Shown here piece after piece: positions 25,654-34,310 of a stretch of 64,000 nt of DNA. A program made the translations under genes and the position numbers. Position 1 is the stretch's first letter. Every line of letters begins with the position of its first letter. The notes under the pieces were generated by a model. The model ran no database searches and was not told where the DNA came from. It worked only from the letters and a program-made list of their open reading frames with translations. This DNA is from Arthrobacter sp. ISL-30 (GTDB lineage: Bacteria; Actinomycetota; Actinomycetes; Actinomycetales; Micrococcaceae), in assembly GCF_018613855.1 (NCBI RefSeq), contig NZ_JAGGPK010000017.1, positions 1 to 64,000 on the forward strand. Reading direction: 5' to 3'.

Positions 25654-26518
25654 TGCGCACCTGCACCTGTGGGAAGTAAACACCGACGCCGCCACGGTCG
25701 CCAATGCTCAGCGCCCCTACTCCTGGCTCGGACCGCAGCACGGAGCCCTGTTCCGCAGCTTTGGTGAAGCCGAGGCCGAAGAGACCCTATATTCTGCGGG
25801 CGTCCGGGGAGCCGTGCTTGTCCAGGCCGATGACACGCTCGCGGACACTCGCTCGATGCTTTCCGTCGCGGAGCGCAACAGCTGGGTGCTCGGCGTGGTG
25901 GGATGGATCCCGCTCGATACTCCGGCAAAGGCTGAAGAGGAACTGGAGCAGTTCCTTCGGCACCCCGTCTTCTGTGGGGTCCGGCACTTGGTGCATGACG
26001 ATCCCCGGGACGATTTCCTTGACCTGCCGCAGGTGCGGCAGTCGCTGCAGCTGCTGGCGCGCCACGGCCTTGCCTTCGATGTCCCGGACGCTTTCCCGCG
26101 GCACCTCGGCGCAACCCTCCACCTGGCCTGTGACCTGCCGCAACTGACTGTCATCCTGGACCACCTGGGCAAGCCGCCCCTGGCAGACGCCGAGGCGCTG
26201 GAGGTCTGGCGGAAGGATTTCCGGGGACTCGCCGAGCTTCCGAATTCCATTGCCAAGATTTCCGGGCTGCATCTGCCGGGTGTCCCTTACACTGCGGAGG
26301 CCCTGAGGCCGCTGTGGGATCAGGCGTTGGAGGCCTTCGGCCCGAGCCGGCTAATGATCGGCAGCGATTGGCCGGTCAGTAGTTTGGGGGCGCCGTATGA
26401 GCGGACCATGGGCGTGCTCCTGGAACTGGTAGACGAGCTCAGCCTCGATGAGCAACACCAGATCCTGGAAGGCACGGCCAAGCGGAGCTACTCGTTGATT
26501 CACAAGGAAGTGACGTAA
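25646..26518 (+). CDS. L-fucono-1,5-lactonase (amidohydrolase family)
   Basis: A 290-residue COG3618-type amidohydrolase beginning IDAHLHLWEV (metal-binding histidines) and containing HLVHDDPRDDF, ILDHLGKPPL and GSDWPVSSL. It hydrolyses the lactone from the dehydrogenase to L-fuconate. The GTG start at 25646 has GGAGG nine bases upstream and overlaps the AKR stop. Its TAA stop shares one base with the next ATG. Confidence 0.87.
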   Translation: MIDAHLHLWEVNTDAATVANAQRPYSWLGPQHGALFRSFGEAEAEETLYSAGVRGAVLVQADDTLADTRSMLSVAERNSWVLGVVGWIPLDTPAKAEEELEQFLRHPVFCGVRHLVHDDPRDDFLDLPQVRQSLQLLARHGLAFDVPDAFPRHLGATLHLACDLPQLTVILDHLGKPPLADAEALEVWRKDFRGLAELPNSIAKISGLHLPGVPYTAEALRPLWDQALEAFGPSRLMIGSDWPVSSLGAPYERTMGVLLELVDELSLDEQHQILEGTAKRSYSLIHKEVT

Positions 26519-28062
26519 TGACAGCACTACTATCCGTCCACGGCGTCGGGAAAAGCTTTCCCGGTGTCCGGGCCTTGCACAACATGCAGCTTGAGCTCCG
26601 CCACGGCGAGGTCCTGGCGCTTGTCGGCGAGAACGGGGCCGGCAAATCGACCCTCATGAAACTGCTGTCCGGTATCTACACCCCGGACCAAGGGACCTTC
26701 AAGCTGAACGGCCAGCCTTTCGTGCCCGATAATCCCAAGCACGCGCAGGAACTGGGCATCAGCATCATCCATCAGGAGTTCAACCTGATGCCGGATCTGA
26801 CCATCGCGCACAACATCTTCATCGGGCGGGAACCGCGCCGCTTCGGCTTGCTCACTGAAAGGGAGCTGAACCGCAAGGCCCTGGCCCTCTTCGACCGCAT
26901 CAACCTCCGGCTGAACCCCCGCGAAAAGGTAGGCAACCTGACGGTGGCCAAGCAGCAGATGGTGGAGATCGCCAAGGCCCTGAGCCACGAGTCCAAGGTG
27001 ATTATCATGGATGAGCCGACGGCGGCGCTCAACGACGCCGAGGTGGCCACCTTGCACCACCTCATCCGCGGTTTCATTTCCCCGGACACCGGCGTCATCT
27101 ACATCTCGCACCGTATGGACGAGCTCAAGCAGATCTCCCAGCGCATTACCGTGATCCGCGACGGCGAATACGTGGACACGGTTGATACGGCCCAAACCTC
27201 CATGAAGGAAGTCATCTCGTTGATGGTGGGCCGCCGGATTTCCGGGGAGCAGCGCCCGTCCCCAGCAACGGTCGAGGCAGCGACGGAGGCGTCTTCCGAC
27301 GTCGTGCTTTCAGTCAAGGGACTGAGCACCAAGACGCTGCTCAAGGACGTCGGCTTCGAACTGCGCCGCGGCGAAATCCTCGGCTTCGCCGGCTTGATGG
27401 GGGCCGGGCGGACTGAGGTGGCCAGGGCAATCGTTGGTGCCGACAACGCCAGTTTCTCCGAACTGAAAGTTCATGGCGCCAGCGTTGCTGTCCCCAACCC
27501 GGCGGCCGCCGCCAAATTCGGCATCGGCTACTTATCGGAGGACCGTAAGCACCTGGGGCTGATGCTGGAGCGCGACGTCAAGGAGAACATCACGCTCTCC
27601 TCGCTGGCAAAGAACGCCCCCGGCGGGATCATCAACGACAAGGCACTTCGCCGGACTGCCGAGGTATTTAGCCAGAAGCTGCGGATCAAGACGCCATCCG
27701 TGCATCAGCTCGCCCGCAACCTGTCCGGCGGAAACCAGCAGAAGATCGTGATCGCCAAATGGCTGGTCAAAGACTGCGACATCCTCATCTTTGATGAACC
27801 AACCCGAGGGATCGACGTCGGAGCGAAGGAAGAGATTTACAAACTCCTCGACGAGCTGGCCGCCAGCGGCAAGGCGATCATCATGATCTCCTCCGAACTG
27901 CCCGAGATCCTGCGCATGTCGCACCGGATCGCGGTCATGTGCGAAGGCCGTATCACCGGATTCCTCGGAAACGCCGAGGCCACCCAGGAAAACATCATGG
28001 AGCTGGCAACCCGCCGCCCGTCAGTAACAGCGCCAGTAACAGCAGGAGAAATGACAGCATGA
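26518..28062 (+). CDS. Sugar ABC transporter ATPase (RbsA-like)
   Basis: A 514-residue protein with two fused ABC domains, as in ribose/galactose importers. Domain 1 has Walker A GENGAGKST, signature LTVAKQQMVEIAKA and Walker B IIMDEPTAAL. Domain 2 has a degenerate Walker A GLMGAGRTE, signature LSGGNQQKIVIAKW and IFDEPTRGID. It powers import of the pathway sugar. It overlaps the upstream lactonase gene by one base and the permease by four. Confidence 0.9.
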   Translation: MTALLSVHGVGKSFPGVRALHNMQLELRHGEVLALVGENGAGKSTLMKLLSGIYTPDQGTFKLNGQPFVPDNPKHAQELGISIIHQEFNLMPDLTIAHNIFIGREPRRFGLLTERELNRKALALFDRINLRLNPREKVGNLTVAKQQMVEIAKALSHESKVIIMDEPTAALNDAEVATLHHLIRGFISPDTGVIYISHRMDELKQISQRITVIRDGEYVDTVDTAQTSMKEVISLMVGRRISGEQRPSPATVEAATEASSDVVLSVKGLSTKTLLKDVGFELRRGEILGFAGLMGAGRTEVARAIVGADNASFSELKVHGASVAVPNPAAAAKFGIGYLSEDRKHLGLMLERDVKENITLSSLAKNAPGGIINDKALRRTAEVFSQKLRIKTPSVHQLARNLSGGNQQKIVIAKWLVKDCDILIFDEPTRGIDVGAKEEIYKLLDELAASGKAIIMISSELPEILRMSHRIAVMCEGRITGFLGNAEATQENIMELATRRPSVTAPVTAGEMTA

Positions 28063-29084
28063 GCCTGATTGACACCCCCACTCCCCGGACAAAGGCAGTG
28101 CAGCCTTCGCCCGGCGACGGCACCCTCTCGGTGCGGTTGCGGTCCTCCCTCCAGCAGCTCCTGGCGTTTGGTTCGCTAATCGTCCTGGTGGTGCTGTTCG
28201 GGAGCCTGAACCCACGGTTCCTGGTTCCCAGCAACCTCTCCGACATCCTGCTTTCCACCGTGGTCATTGGGCTTCTGGCCCTCGGAGCAACATTCGTGAT
28301 CATCACGGGTGGCATTGACCTCTCTGTCGGGACCGGGATGAGCCTGTGCTCGGTCATGACGGGCGTGGTCCTCACCTACCTCGGTATGCCCCTCTGGGCG
28401 GGCGTGATCGGAGGCGTGCTGATGGGCGCCTTGATCGGCGCGGTCAACGGGTTCCTGATTTCGGTCCTGAAGATTCCGCCCTTCATCGCCACTTTGGCCA
28501 CCATGCTCGTGGCGCAAGGCATGGCGCTGGTTGTGTCCGGCACCAAGCCGATCTACTTCACCAGTACCGAGGGATTCGCCAATCTGGCCCTTGGCAAGCC
28601 GATCTCCGGCCTGGTGGTGCCCAACGCGGTATTCATCTTCTTTGGCGCCGCGGTGCTGGCGGGCCTGGTCTTGAGCAAGACCCTGCTGGGCCGCTACACC
28701 TTCTCCATCGGTTCCAACGAGGAAGCCACGGCCCTTTCCGGCATCAACGTCCGCAAATGGAAGCTGTGGATCTACATAGCCGCTGGCGCCTTCACTGGCC
28801 TCGCCGGTGTGATGATCGCGGCCAGGCTCAACTCGGCCCAGCCCGGCCAAGGCACGGGTTACGAACTTCAGGCGATTGCCGCAGTCGTCATCGGTGGGAC
28901 CTCCCTGGCAGGTGGTAAAGGCTCAATCGTGGGAACCGTTATCGGCGCCCTCATCATGTCCGTCCTGACCAACGGCCTGCGTGTCATCTCCGTTCCGCAG
29001 GAATGGCAGAACGTGGCAATCGGCGTCGTGATCCTCGTGGCTGTCTATCTGGACATGCTGCGCCGGAAGGAGCGCACCACTTAG
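28059..29084 (+). CDS. Sugar ABC transporter permease (RbsC-like)
   Basis: A 341-residue integral membrane protein with about eight to ten helices and the BPD_transp_2 signature (TGGIDLSVGTGMSL, AVNGFLISVLKIPPFIATLATM, GLAGVMIAARLNSAQPG). It starts at an ATG overlapping the ATPase stop; AGGAG lies ten bases upstream. It forms the membrane channel of the probable fucose importer. Confidence 0.9.
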   Translation: MSLIDTPTPRTKAVQPSPGDGTLSVRLRSSLQQLLAFGSLIVLVVLFGSLNPRFLVPSNLSDILLSTVVIGLLALGATFVIITGGIDLSVGTGMSLCSVMTGVVLTYLGMPLWAGVIGGVLMGALIGAVNGFLISVLKIPPFIATLATMLVAQGMALVVSGTKPIYFTSTEGFANLALGKPISGLVVPNAVFIFFGAAVLAGLVLSKTLLGRYTFSIGSNEEATALSGINVRKWKLWIYIAAGAFTGLAGVMIAARLNSAQPGQGTGYELQAIAAVVIGGTSLAGGKGSIVGTVIGALIMSVLTNGLRVISVPQEWQNVAIGVVILVAVYLDMLRRKERTT

Positions 29085-29140
29085 GCCAAGCTGAGTCTTT
29101 CCAATCTTCGATTCGCTTGAAAACAAAGGAGTTTTACCGC

Positions 29141-30130
29141 ATGAGCAAGTCCATCTTTAAGCGCCGCGCCTTCATCGCGGCAACAGGCCTGGCCCTGGGT
29201 GCCCTGGCCATCACTGGTTGTGAAGCCCCGGCCGGGTCCACCCCTGCCGACGGCGGTGCCAAACGGTACGTCGCCATCGTCTCCAAGGGCTTCCAGCACC
29301 AGTTCTGGCAGGCCGTCAAGCAGGGCGCGGACAAGGCTGCGCAAGAGTTCAACGTCGAGGTCAGCTTTGAGGGGCCCAACACCGAGAAGGACGTTGACCA
29401 GCAGATCCAGATGCTGACAACGGCCATCGGAAAGTCCCCGGACGCGGTTGGCTTCGCAGCCCTGGACTCCCAGGCCGCCACTCCCCTGCTGGAGGATGCC
29501 AAGTCCAAGAAGATCCCCGTCATTGCCTTCGACTCCGGCGTGGATTCCACCATCCCCGCCACCACGGCCTCCACCGACAACAAGGCCGCCGCCGCCGAGG
29601 CCGCAAAACATCTGGCGGAGCTCATTGGGGGTACGGGAGAGATCGCCATTATCGGCCACGACCAGACCTCCAAGTCCGGCAACGATCGTCGCGATGGCTT
29701 CAAGGAGTACATCGAGAAGAACCACCCCGGCATCAAGATAGTGGCCATCCAGTACGCCGGCGGCGACCAGCTGCTCTCCGCAGATGCGGCCAAGGCAATC
29801 CTCACCGCCAACCCGAACCTCAAGGGCATGTACGGCACTAACGAGGGCTCGGCAATCGGTGTGGTGAAGGCTGTTGAGGAGCTCGGCCTCAAGGGCAAGC
29901 TGACCGTTGTGGGCTTCGACTCGGGCAAGGCCCAGATTGATGCCATCAGGTCAGGGCTCATGGCCGGCGCCGTCACCCAGAACCCCGTGGGAATCGGCTA
30001 CGAGACGGTGAAGGCCGCGGTGGCAGCCATCAAGGGCGAGAAACTTCCGGAGAAGATCGATACCGGTTTCTACTGGTACGACTCCACGAACATCGACTCG
30101 GACCAGATCAAGCCGAACCTATACCAGTAG
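29141..30130 (+). CDS. Sugar-binding lipoprotein (RbsB-like)
   Basis: A 329-residue substrate-binding protein with a lipoprotein signal ending ALAITGC and a type I periplasmic binding fold: VSKGFQHQFWQAVKQGA, FAALDSQAATPLL, IPVIAFDSGVDS, IIGHDQTSKSGNDRRDGF, YGTNEGSAIGVVKA and VVGFDSGKAQIDAIR. The lipid anchor fits a Gram-positive importer. The gene has AAAGGA before ATG 29141 and ends the operon at a terminator. Sugar specificity inferred as L-fucose from the operon. Confidence 0.88.
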   Translation: MSKSIFKRRAFIAATGLALGALAITGCEAPAGSTPADGGAKRYVAIVSKGFQHQFWQAVKQGADKAAQEFNVEVSFEGPNTEKDVDQQIQMLTTAIGKSPDAVGFAALDSQAATPLLEDAKSKKIPVIAFDSGVDSTIPATTASTDNKAAAAEAAKHLAELIGGTGEIAIIGHDQTSKSGNDRRDGFKEYIEKNHPGIKIVAIQYAGGDQLLSADAAKAILTANPNLKGMYGTNEGSAIGVVKAVEELGLKGKLTVVGFDSGKAQIDAIRSGLMAGAVTQNPVGIGYETVKAAVAAIKGEKLPEKIDTGFYWYDSTNIDSDQIKPNLYQ

Positions 30131-30141
30131 GTTTAGGGACG

Positions 30142-30180
30142 AAAAAAGCAGGGCCGGTCAATGACCGGCCCTGCTCTTTA
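30142..30180. terminator. Bidirectional terminator
   Basis: A 14-bp stem, AGCAGGGCCGGTCA (30147-30160) with its complement (30162-30175), has an A run on its left and TCTTT on its right. It would end both the ABC operon (plus) and the convergent cold-shock gene (minus, where the A run reads as T). Confidence 0.88.
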
Positions 30181-30191
30181 GAATCCGAAGC

Positions 30192-30395
30192 TTAGAGAGC
30201 CTGGATGTTGACAGCCTGGGGACCCTTGGGACCCTGCTCGACGTCGAAGGAGACCTTCTGGTTCTCTTCGAGGGAGCGGTAGCCGCCCGAGTTGATTGCG
30301 GAGTAGTGTGCGAAAACGTCCTGGCTGCCATCTTCCGGGGAGATGAAGCCGAAGCCCTTTTCAGCGTTAAACCACTTGACGGTTCCTGTAGCCAT
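30192..30395 (-). CDS. cspA: Cold-shock protein
   Basis: A 67-residue CSD protein with RNP1 KGFGFI and RNP2 DVFAHYSAI. It binds single-stranded RNA/DNA and unwinds RNA structures. AAGGAC precedes the ATG on the minus strand. The preceding 300 bases probably contain its promoter and a long leader, as usual for cold-shock genes; this is not resolved. Confidence 0.95.
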   Translation of the reverse strand: MATGTVKWFNAEKGFGFISPEDGSQDVFAHYSAINSGGYRSLEENQKVSFDVEQGPKGPQAVNIQAL

Positions 30396-30702
30396 AATTT
30401 TTGTCCTTACTGAAGGTGGAGGTGGTCCCGACTTTCGGGCCTCCGGCGTGGGTGTTCTTACCGCTACTTCAGAAAGACACGGTCTTTCAACCGCTCGTAC
30501 AACTGAACTACGAAATGCAAAACACGACAACGCATCTAAGTCTACAGATCTTTGGCTGGATGGCTAGTCTTTGGAGAAATTCGTCCCAGGGACGCGTCAC
30601 GAGGTGACACGGGCGCCGAAGGGGGCGTCGGCGTCGTACCCATTTCAGGCCGGAAACCTGCAGTACCTAGCTAGCTGGTCCTGGGCGGAGCAAGATGACT
30701 CT
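30396..30702. other. Intergenic between cold-shock gene and subtilase
   Basis: About 300 bases with no gene. It must hold the divergent promoters of both neighbours. No confident -35/-10 pair was assigned. It is richer in A/T than the surroundings (CGAAATGCAAAACACGAC). Confidence 0.4.
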
Positions 30703-31962
30703 ATGAAAAAAATGCTCATAGCTGGTTTCACGGCGGCAATCATGGGGTTTGGCGCATTGAATTTAGCGGCCGCTGGCAACGCAGCCACCGACTCATCACC
30801 CATCAGCGGGCAAATCATGGTGAAATTCCGCGACGCCGGCGCGGCCCCCGGCGTATTGCGTAAGCATGGGCTCAGCGAGGGTCCAAGTATCGGTAGCACT
30901 GGCGCTCACCTGATCAAAGTACCGCCCGGTAAAGAATCTCAACTCATCGGAGCCTTAGGGCGAAGCCCGGCAGTTGAATACGCTGAACCGGACGAGCTGG
31001 TTACTGCCGCTACAGCTGACGAGTATTTCCCCCGCCAGTACGCCCTGCAAAACGATGGTCAATCATTCACCAACACCAAGGGCGACATATTTGTTGCCGG
31101 GGGCACGAAGGACGCTGATGTTGATGCCGTCGAAGCGTGGAACGTCACGACCGGTAGCGGCATCAAAGTTGCTGTTCTCGACTCAGGTGTCGCCAGCGAC
31201 AACCCTGACATCGCATCAAAGGTTGTGGCACGCGCCAATTTCAGTAGTTCAGCAACTAAGACCGGTGACCCAATCGCGGAAGACTATTACGGACACGGAA
31301 CCCACGTAGCCGGTATTGTTGCCGCCACCCACAATACGACTGGTGTCGCCGGCGTATGCCCGGGGTGCACGATCTTGGCTGGCAAAGTCCTTAACGACAG
31401 CGGGGTTAGCTCCACCTCAGGCATTGCAAATGGGATCAACTGGGCCGTGAGTAACGGTGCCAAGGTGATCAATATGAGCATCGGACAGCGCACGTCATCA
31501 CGCACCCTCGAAACTGCCGTTAAGAATGCGTGGAATGCAGGTGTGGTGATCGTTGCCGCAGCAGGCAACGGCGGTAATCAGTCCAAGATCTACCCGGGCG
31601 CATACGCTAACGTCATTGCTGTCGCCGCTACCGACAACACAGACGCCAAAGCATCGTTCTCAACCTACGGAGCCAGCTGGGTGGACGTCGCAGCACCCGG
31701 AGTCAACGTCTACTCCACCTTCCCGAACCACACGTTCGTCCTGGGGACGCAGAACAACCGCTCCCAGGGGTATGACGTCGGCAACGGAACCTCAATGTCC
31801 TCACCTATCGTCGCTGCAACTGCCGCGCTTGCCTGGAGCTCCCAGCCTGGCGCGACTAACACGTCAGTCCGCGCAAAGGTCGAATCAACCGCCGACAAGA
31901 TTTCTGGCACAGGCACCTACTGGGCATATGGCCGCGTGAACGCATACAACGCGGTCCGGTAG
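30703..31962 (+). CDS. Secreted subtilase (S8 serine protease)
   Basis: A 419-residue exported protease with a signal peptide (KKMLIAGFTAAIMGFGALNL, about 2-28), an I9-like propeptide (about 35-100, ending EYAEPDELVTAA), and a subtilase domain: D160 (VAVLDSGV), H198 (GHGTHVAGI), oxyanion N289 (AAAGNGG) and S364 (GTSMSSP). It resembles thermitase-like subtilases. It lies about 430 bases upstream of the peptide locus and could mature it, but there is no direct evidence. ATG 30703 chosen as the first residue of a proper signal peptide; GGGCGGAG is 12 bases upstream. Confidence 0.9.
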   Translation: MKKMLIAGFTAAIMGFGALNLAAAGNAATDSSPISGQIMVKFRDAGAAPGVLRKHGLSEGPSIGSTGAHLIKVPPGKESQLIGALGRSPAVEYAEPDELVTAATADEYFPRQYALQNDGQSFTNTKGDIFVAGGTKDADVDAVEAWNVTTGSGIKVAVLDSGVASDNPDIASKVVARANFSSSATKTGDPIAEDYYGHGTHVAGIVAATHNTTGVAGVCPGCTILAGKVLNDSGVSSTSGIANGINWAVSNGAKVINMSIGQRTSSRTLETAVKNAWNAGVVIVAAAGNGGNQSKIYPGAYANVIAVAATDNTDAKASFSTYGASWVDVAAPGVNVYSTFPNHTFVLGTQNNRSQGYDVGNGTSMSSPIVAATAALAWSSQPGATNTSVRAKVESTADKISGTGTYWAYGRVNAYNAVR

Positions 31963-32395
31963 TCCGCAGTGGGCGGAACACCGCCCGACGGGCACTCCCT
32001 GAACAGGCCGAGCCGCAGTCCCAGCGCCATTCGGTTAGGAGGCTCCACCGTCGTGCTCGTCCGCGTAGGCGGCGCGGGCGCCCGCAATGGGAACGACGCC
32101 GGTGAATGAACAGCAGGTGAGTTGGCGTGTCTCGCCACTCATCCCGCCCGACCAAGCCCCCAATCTCCCCACGCCCCCACTCACTTCCGGCATGACCGCC
32201 ACCTACCCCTGAAATCCGGCCATAGTCTGCTCTTCGTATCCCGGCCGGAGCCACCATCCACGGCCCCTCCGGAATGCATCTTCACCGCTGCATCACGAGC
32301 ACCGAGGCAACAAGGCTCCGCCCATCCATTGGGCGGAGCCTGGTCCAAACGACGACGGGAGAGGTTCCCGTCATCAATAGCGAGGGGTATCAAAT
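31963..32395. other. Intergenic before the peptide locus
   Basis: No coding sequence recognised. GGGCGG/CCGCCC (31971-31986) follows the subtilase stop, and a perfect 10-bp hairpin, GGCTCCGCCC/GGGCGGAGCC (32314-32340), lies 55 bases before the peptide gene. GAGGGG at 32382-32387 is the peptide's ribosome site. Confidence 0.5.
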
Positions 32396-32599
32396 ATGGA
32401 GTATTCGCAACCGTCAATAACTCCGGTGGTAGTGCCGGCTTTCGTGGAAAACGATGCGCCCGTTTTCGTCGCCGCGATTGGCTGGGTCCTGATGATTTTC
32501 GGGAGCGCCTGGGCGTTCTGTCTGGCGAACTGCGGCTGGAACAACGTTGCCCATTGCGAAGCCCGGTGGCTGGAAGTCGTAGCCGTCTGCTACAGGTAA
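32396..32599 (+). CDS. Small Cys-rich peptide, candidate RiPP/bacteriocin precursor
   Basis: A 67-residue peptide with no recognised homologue. A polar, Pro-rich N-terminus (1-20, SQPSITPVVVPAFVEND) precedes a strongly hydrophobic helix-like stretch (21-42, VAAIGWVLMIFGSAWAF), then a Cys-bearing tail with C42, C46, C54 and C65. This resembles a leader plus hydrophobic core. It has a good ribosome site and opens an operon encoding a PqqD-like/M50 protease and an ABC exporter. I infer a secreted modified or processed peptide; cell-envelope role or signalling are alternatives. The C-terminal codons are duplicated just downstream. Confidence 0.7.
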   Translation: MEYSQPSITPVVVPAFVENDAPVFVAAIGWVLMIFGSAWAFCLANCGWNNVAHCEARWLEVVAVCYR

Positions 32600-32621
32600 C
32601 CGCCGCCTGCTACAGGTAACC
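32587..32621. repeat. 15-bp direct repeat at precursor stop
   Basis: CTGCTACAGGTAACC at 32587-32601 covers the last codons and stop of the peptide; an identical copy is at 32607-32621. The 20-base period puts it out of frame. Confidence 0.85.
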
Positions 32622-32630
32622 CGAACGGGG

Positions 32631-32671
32631 CGGGCTTCGCGGGAACTGTCCCCAAGTTCACGCGAAGCCCG
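32631..32671. terminator. Hairpin between precursor and protease gene
   Basis: CGGGCTTCGCG (32631-32641) pairs perfectly with CGCGAAGCCCG (32661-32671) over a 19-base loop, with no T run. It may act as a partial terminator or stabiliser that raises peptide over enzyme expression, as common in peptide operons. Confidence 0.55.
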
Positions 32672-32703
32672 TCTCGGTCCTGTGGCTCATTTAGGAGCAA
32701 AAC

Positions 32704-33582
32704 ATGCTTGTCCAGGAAGACCTCGATTTATGGCCCAGTGATGTGGTTGCGTTCAATCGTGGGGTTGTCCTCGAAGGAGACCTCCTCATTGACCAGCTGA
32801 CGGGGACCAGGCTTAGCCTGAACGGTCCCGCTGTGCAGTTGCTTGCGGCAGTAGACGGAAAAACCAGCGTGGAAGATTGCGCTTCACTCATTGCTGCCGA
32901 GCATGGCTGGGATTCGACCCGAGTAACGAACGATTTCGCTGCCGTCATCGACAACCTCGAACGGTATTCACTTCTCCACATCCGGCGCAGCTTCCTGTCC
33001 AGGCTCCAGCGCCAGAACATCATCACGGCCCTCTCCCGACTCCTGTCGCTGGACTGGCCGCGGCCGCCCCTCCGGCGCTATCCCCCAAACCTGCTGTCCC
33101 TGACCCTTGCCTGTCTTCGCGCAACCCGCTGGGGGCTGCTGGCTGGAATGATCGTGTCCTGCCTCCTGGCCCTCGTTTTCACCATGCAGGGACTGGGGCA
33201 GACCGCCAACGGCTGGAAACTCGCCTACGCCTTCCTCCCCTTCATCCTGTTCCTCGCCTTGGTCAGCCACATCATCTTTCACGAAGCCGGACATCTGGCC
33301 GCCATGAATCTGCTCGCGCCACAGTCCAGCAAGTACGTCCTCGTTCGGGGCCTCCGAATTAGCGTCGCGCATTCTTCCTTGGGTCCGACGACGGAGCGGG
33401 CTGTCGCTGTCGCCGGCCCTCTTGCGGGCCTCGCCGGCGCCCAGTTCATCGGCCTTGCCTTACTTGCAGTGCCGGAGATGTCCGCCGTCGCCCCGGTGAT
33501 CAACCTGAGCGGCTTCCTCCACCTCTACAGCTTTTGTCCCTGGACCGCCGATGGCCGGATGATCTGGAAGAGGCGGCCATGA
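32704..33582 (+). CDS. PqqD-like + M50 membrane metalloprotease
   Basis: A 292-residue protein. Residues 1-95 resemble the PqqD peptide-recognition fold (FNRGVVLEGDLLIDQLTG, SLNGPAVQLLAAVDGKTSVEDC). The rest has several hydrophobic helices and the zinc site HIIFHEAGHLAAM (HExxH). PqqD domains bind leader peptides and M50 proteases cut in or near the membrane, so a role in processing the adjacent peptide is plausible. AGGAG precedes ATG 32704. Its stop overlaps the ATPase start by four bases. Confidence 0.8.
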   Translation: MLVQEDLDLWPSDVVAFNRGVVLEGDLLIDQLTGTRLSLNGPAVQLLAAVDGKTSVEDCASLIAAEHGWDSTRVTNDFAAVIDNLERYSLLHIRRSFLSRLQRQNIITALSRLLSLDWPRPPLRRYPPNLLSLTLACLRATRWGLLAGMIVSCLLALVFTMQGLGQTANGWKLAYAFLPFILFLALVSHIIFHEAGHLAAMNLLAPQSSKYVLVRGLRISVAHSSLGPTTERAVAVAGPLAGLAGAQFIGLALLAVPEMSAVAPVINLSGFLHLYSFCPWTADGRMIWKRRP

Positions 33583-34310
33583 CCGCGGCGGAGGGTGTCG
33601 ACGTCGACGGCCTGGTGGTGCTGCAAGGAGACTTCGTCCTTGGTCCGGTTTCAATGCGGTTGAATGCCGGTGGCATTCATTGCTTGCTGGGACCGAACGG
33701 GGCAGGCAAAACCACCCTCATCCGGGCTGTCATGGGCCTGCAAAACCGAAGCGCCGGCGATATCCGGATCAACGGGATCCAAGTAGCGGGTCGCAGTCCG
33801 AAGGTGCTACGAGGCATCGGCCTGGTTCCGGATGACCCTAAGCAACTGCTGGAGGAGCTGACCGCCAGGGAGTTCTGGGCGTTGACCGCCCGGCTTCACG
33901 TGGACGCCGAAGGCCGTGATGCGGCCCTTGCCCGGGCTGAGGAGTTGGCGGATTTTCTGCAGTTCACTCCCCCGGCGGACACCATCAGTACTTTCAGCCT
34001 GGGCATGAGGAAGAAGACCCAACTGGTGGCTGCCCTGCTCCACGCTCCGAAGTTCCTGATCCTGGATGAGCCGCGCAACGGCCTGGATCCCCTCGGGATG
34101 CTGCGCATGGAATCCCTGCTGGTTGAGCATGCCCGCTCCGGAGCCACGGTCCTGGTCGCGTCCCACGACTTGCACTGGGCGGAGCGCTTCGCCGGACACA
34201 TCCTCATCCTGAACCAAGGCCTGCTCGAAGCGTCCGGGACTGTGGCCGAGCTGATCTCGCCAAGCGGCTCACTCGAGGATGCCTTCTTCAGGATCGTGAG
34301 CGGGAAATGA
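33579..34310 (+). CDS. Peptide-locus ABC transporter ATPase
   Basis: A 243-residue ABC protein: Walker A GPNGAGKTT, Q-loop region VPDDPKQ (the usual Q is displaced), signature FSLGMRKKTQ, Walker B FLILDEPRNGLDP (DEPR instead of the usual DEPT), and switch histidine ASHDL. It matches exporters of peptides or lantibiotic-like substrates. It overlaps both neighbours by four bases. The ATG at 33579 is preferred over the upstream TTG at 33534. Confidence 0.85.
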   Translation: MTAAEGVDVDGLVVLQGDFVLGPVSMRLNAGGIHCLLGPNGAGKTTLIRAVMGLQNRSAGDIRINGIQVAGRSPKVLRGIGLVPDDPKQLLEELTAREFWALTARLHVDAEGRDAALARAEELADFLQFTPPADTISTFSLGMRKKTQLVAALLHAPKFLILDEPRNGLDPLGMLRMESLLVEHARSGATVLVASHDLHWAERFAGHILILNQGLLEASGTVAELISPSGSLEDAFFRIVSGK

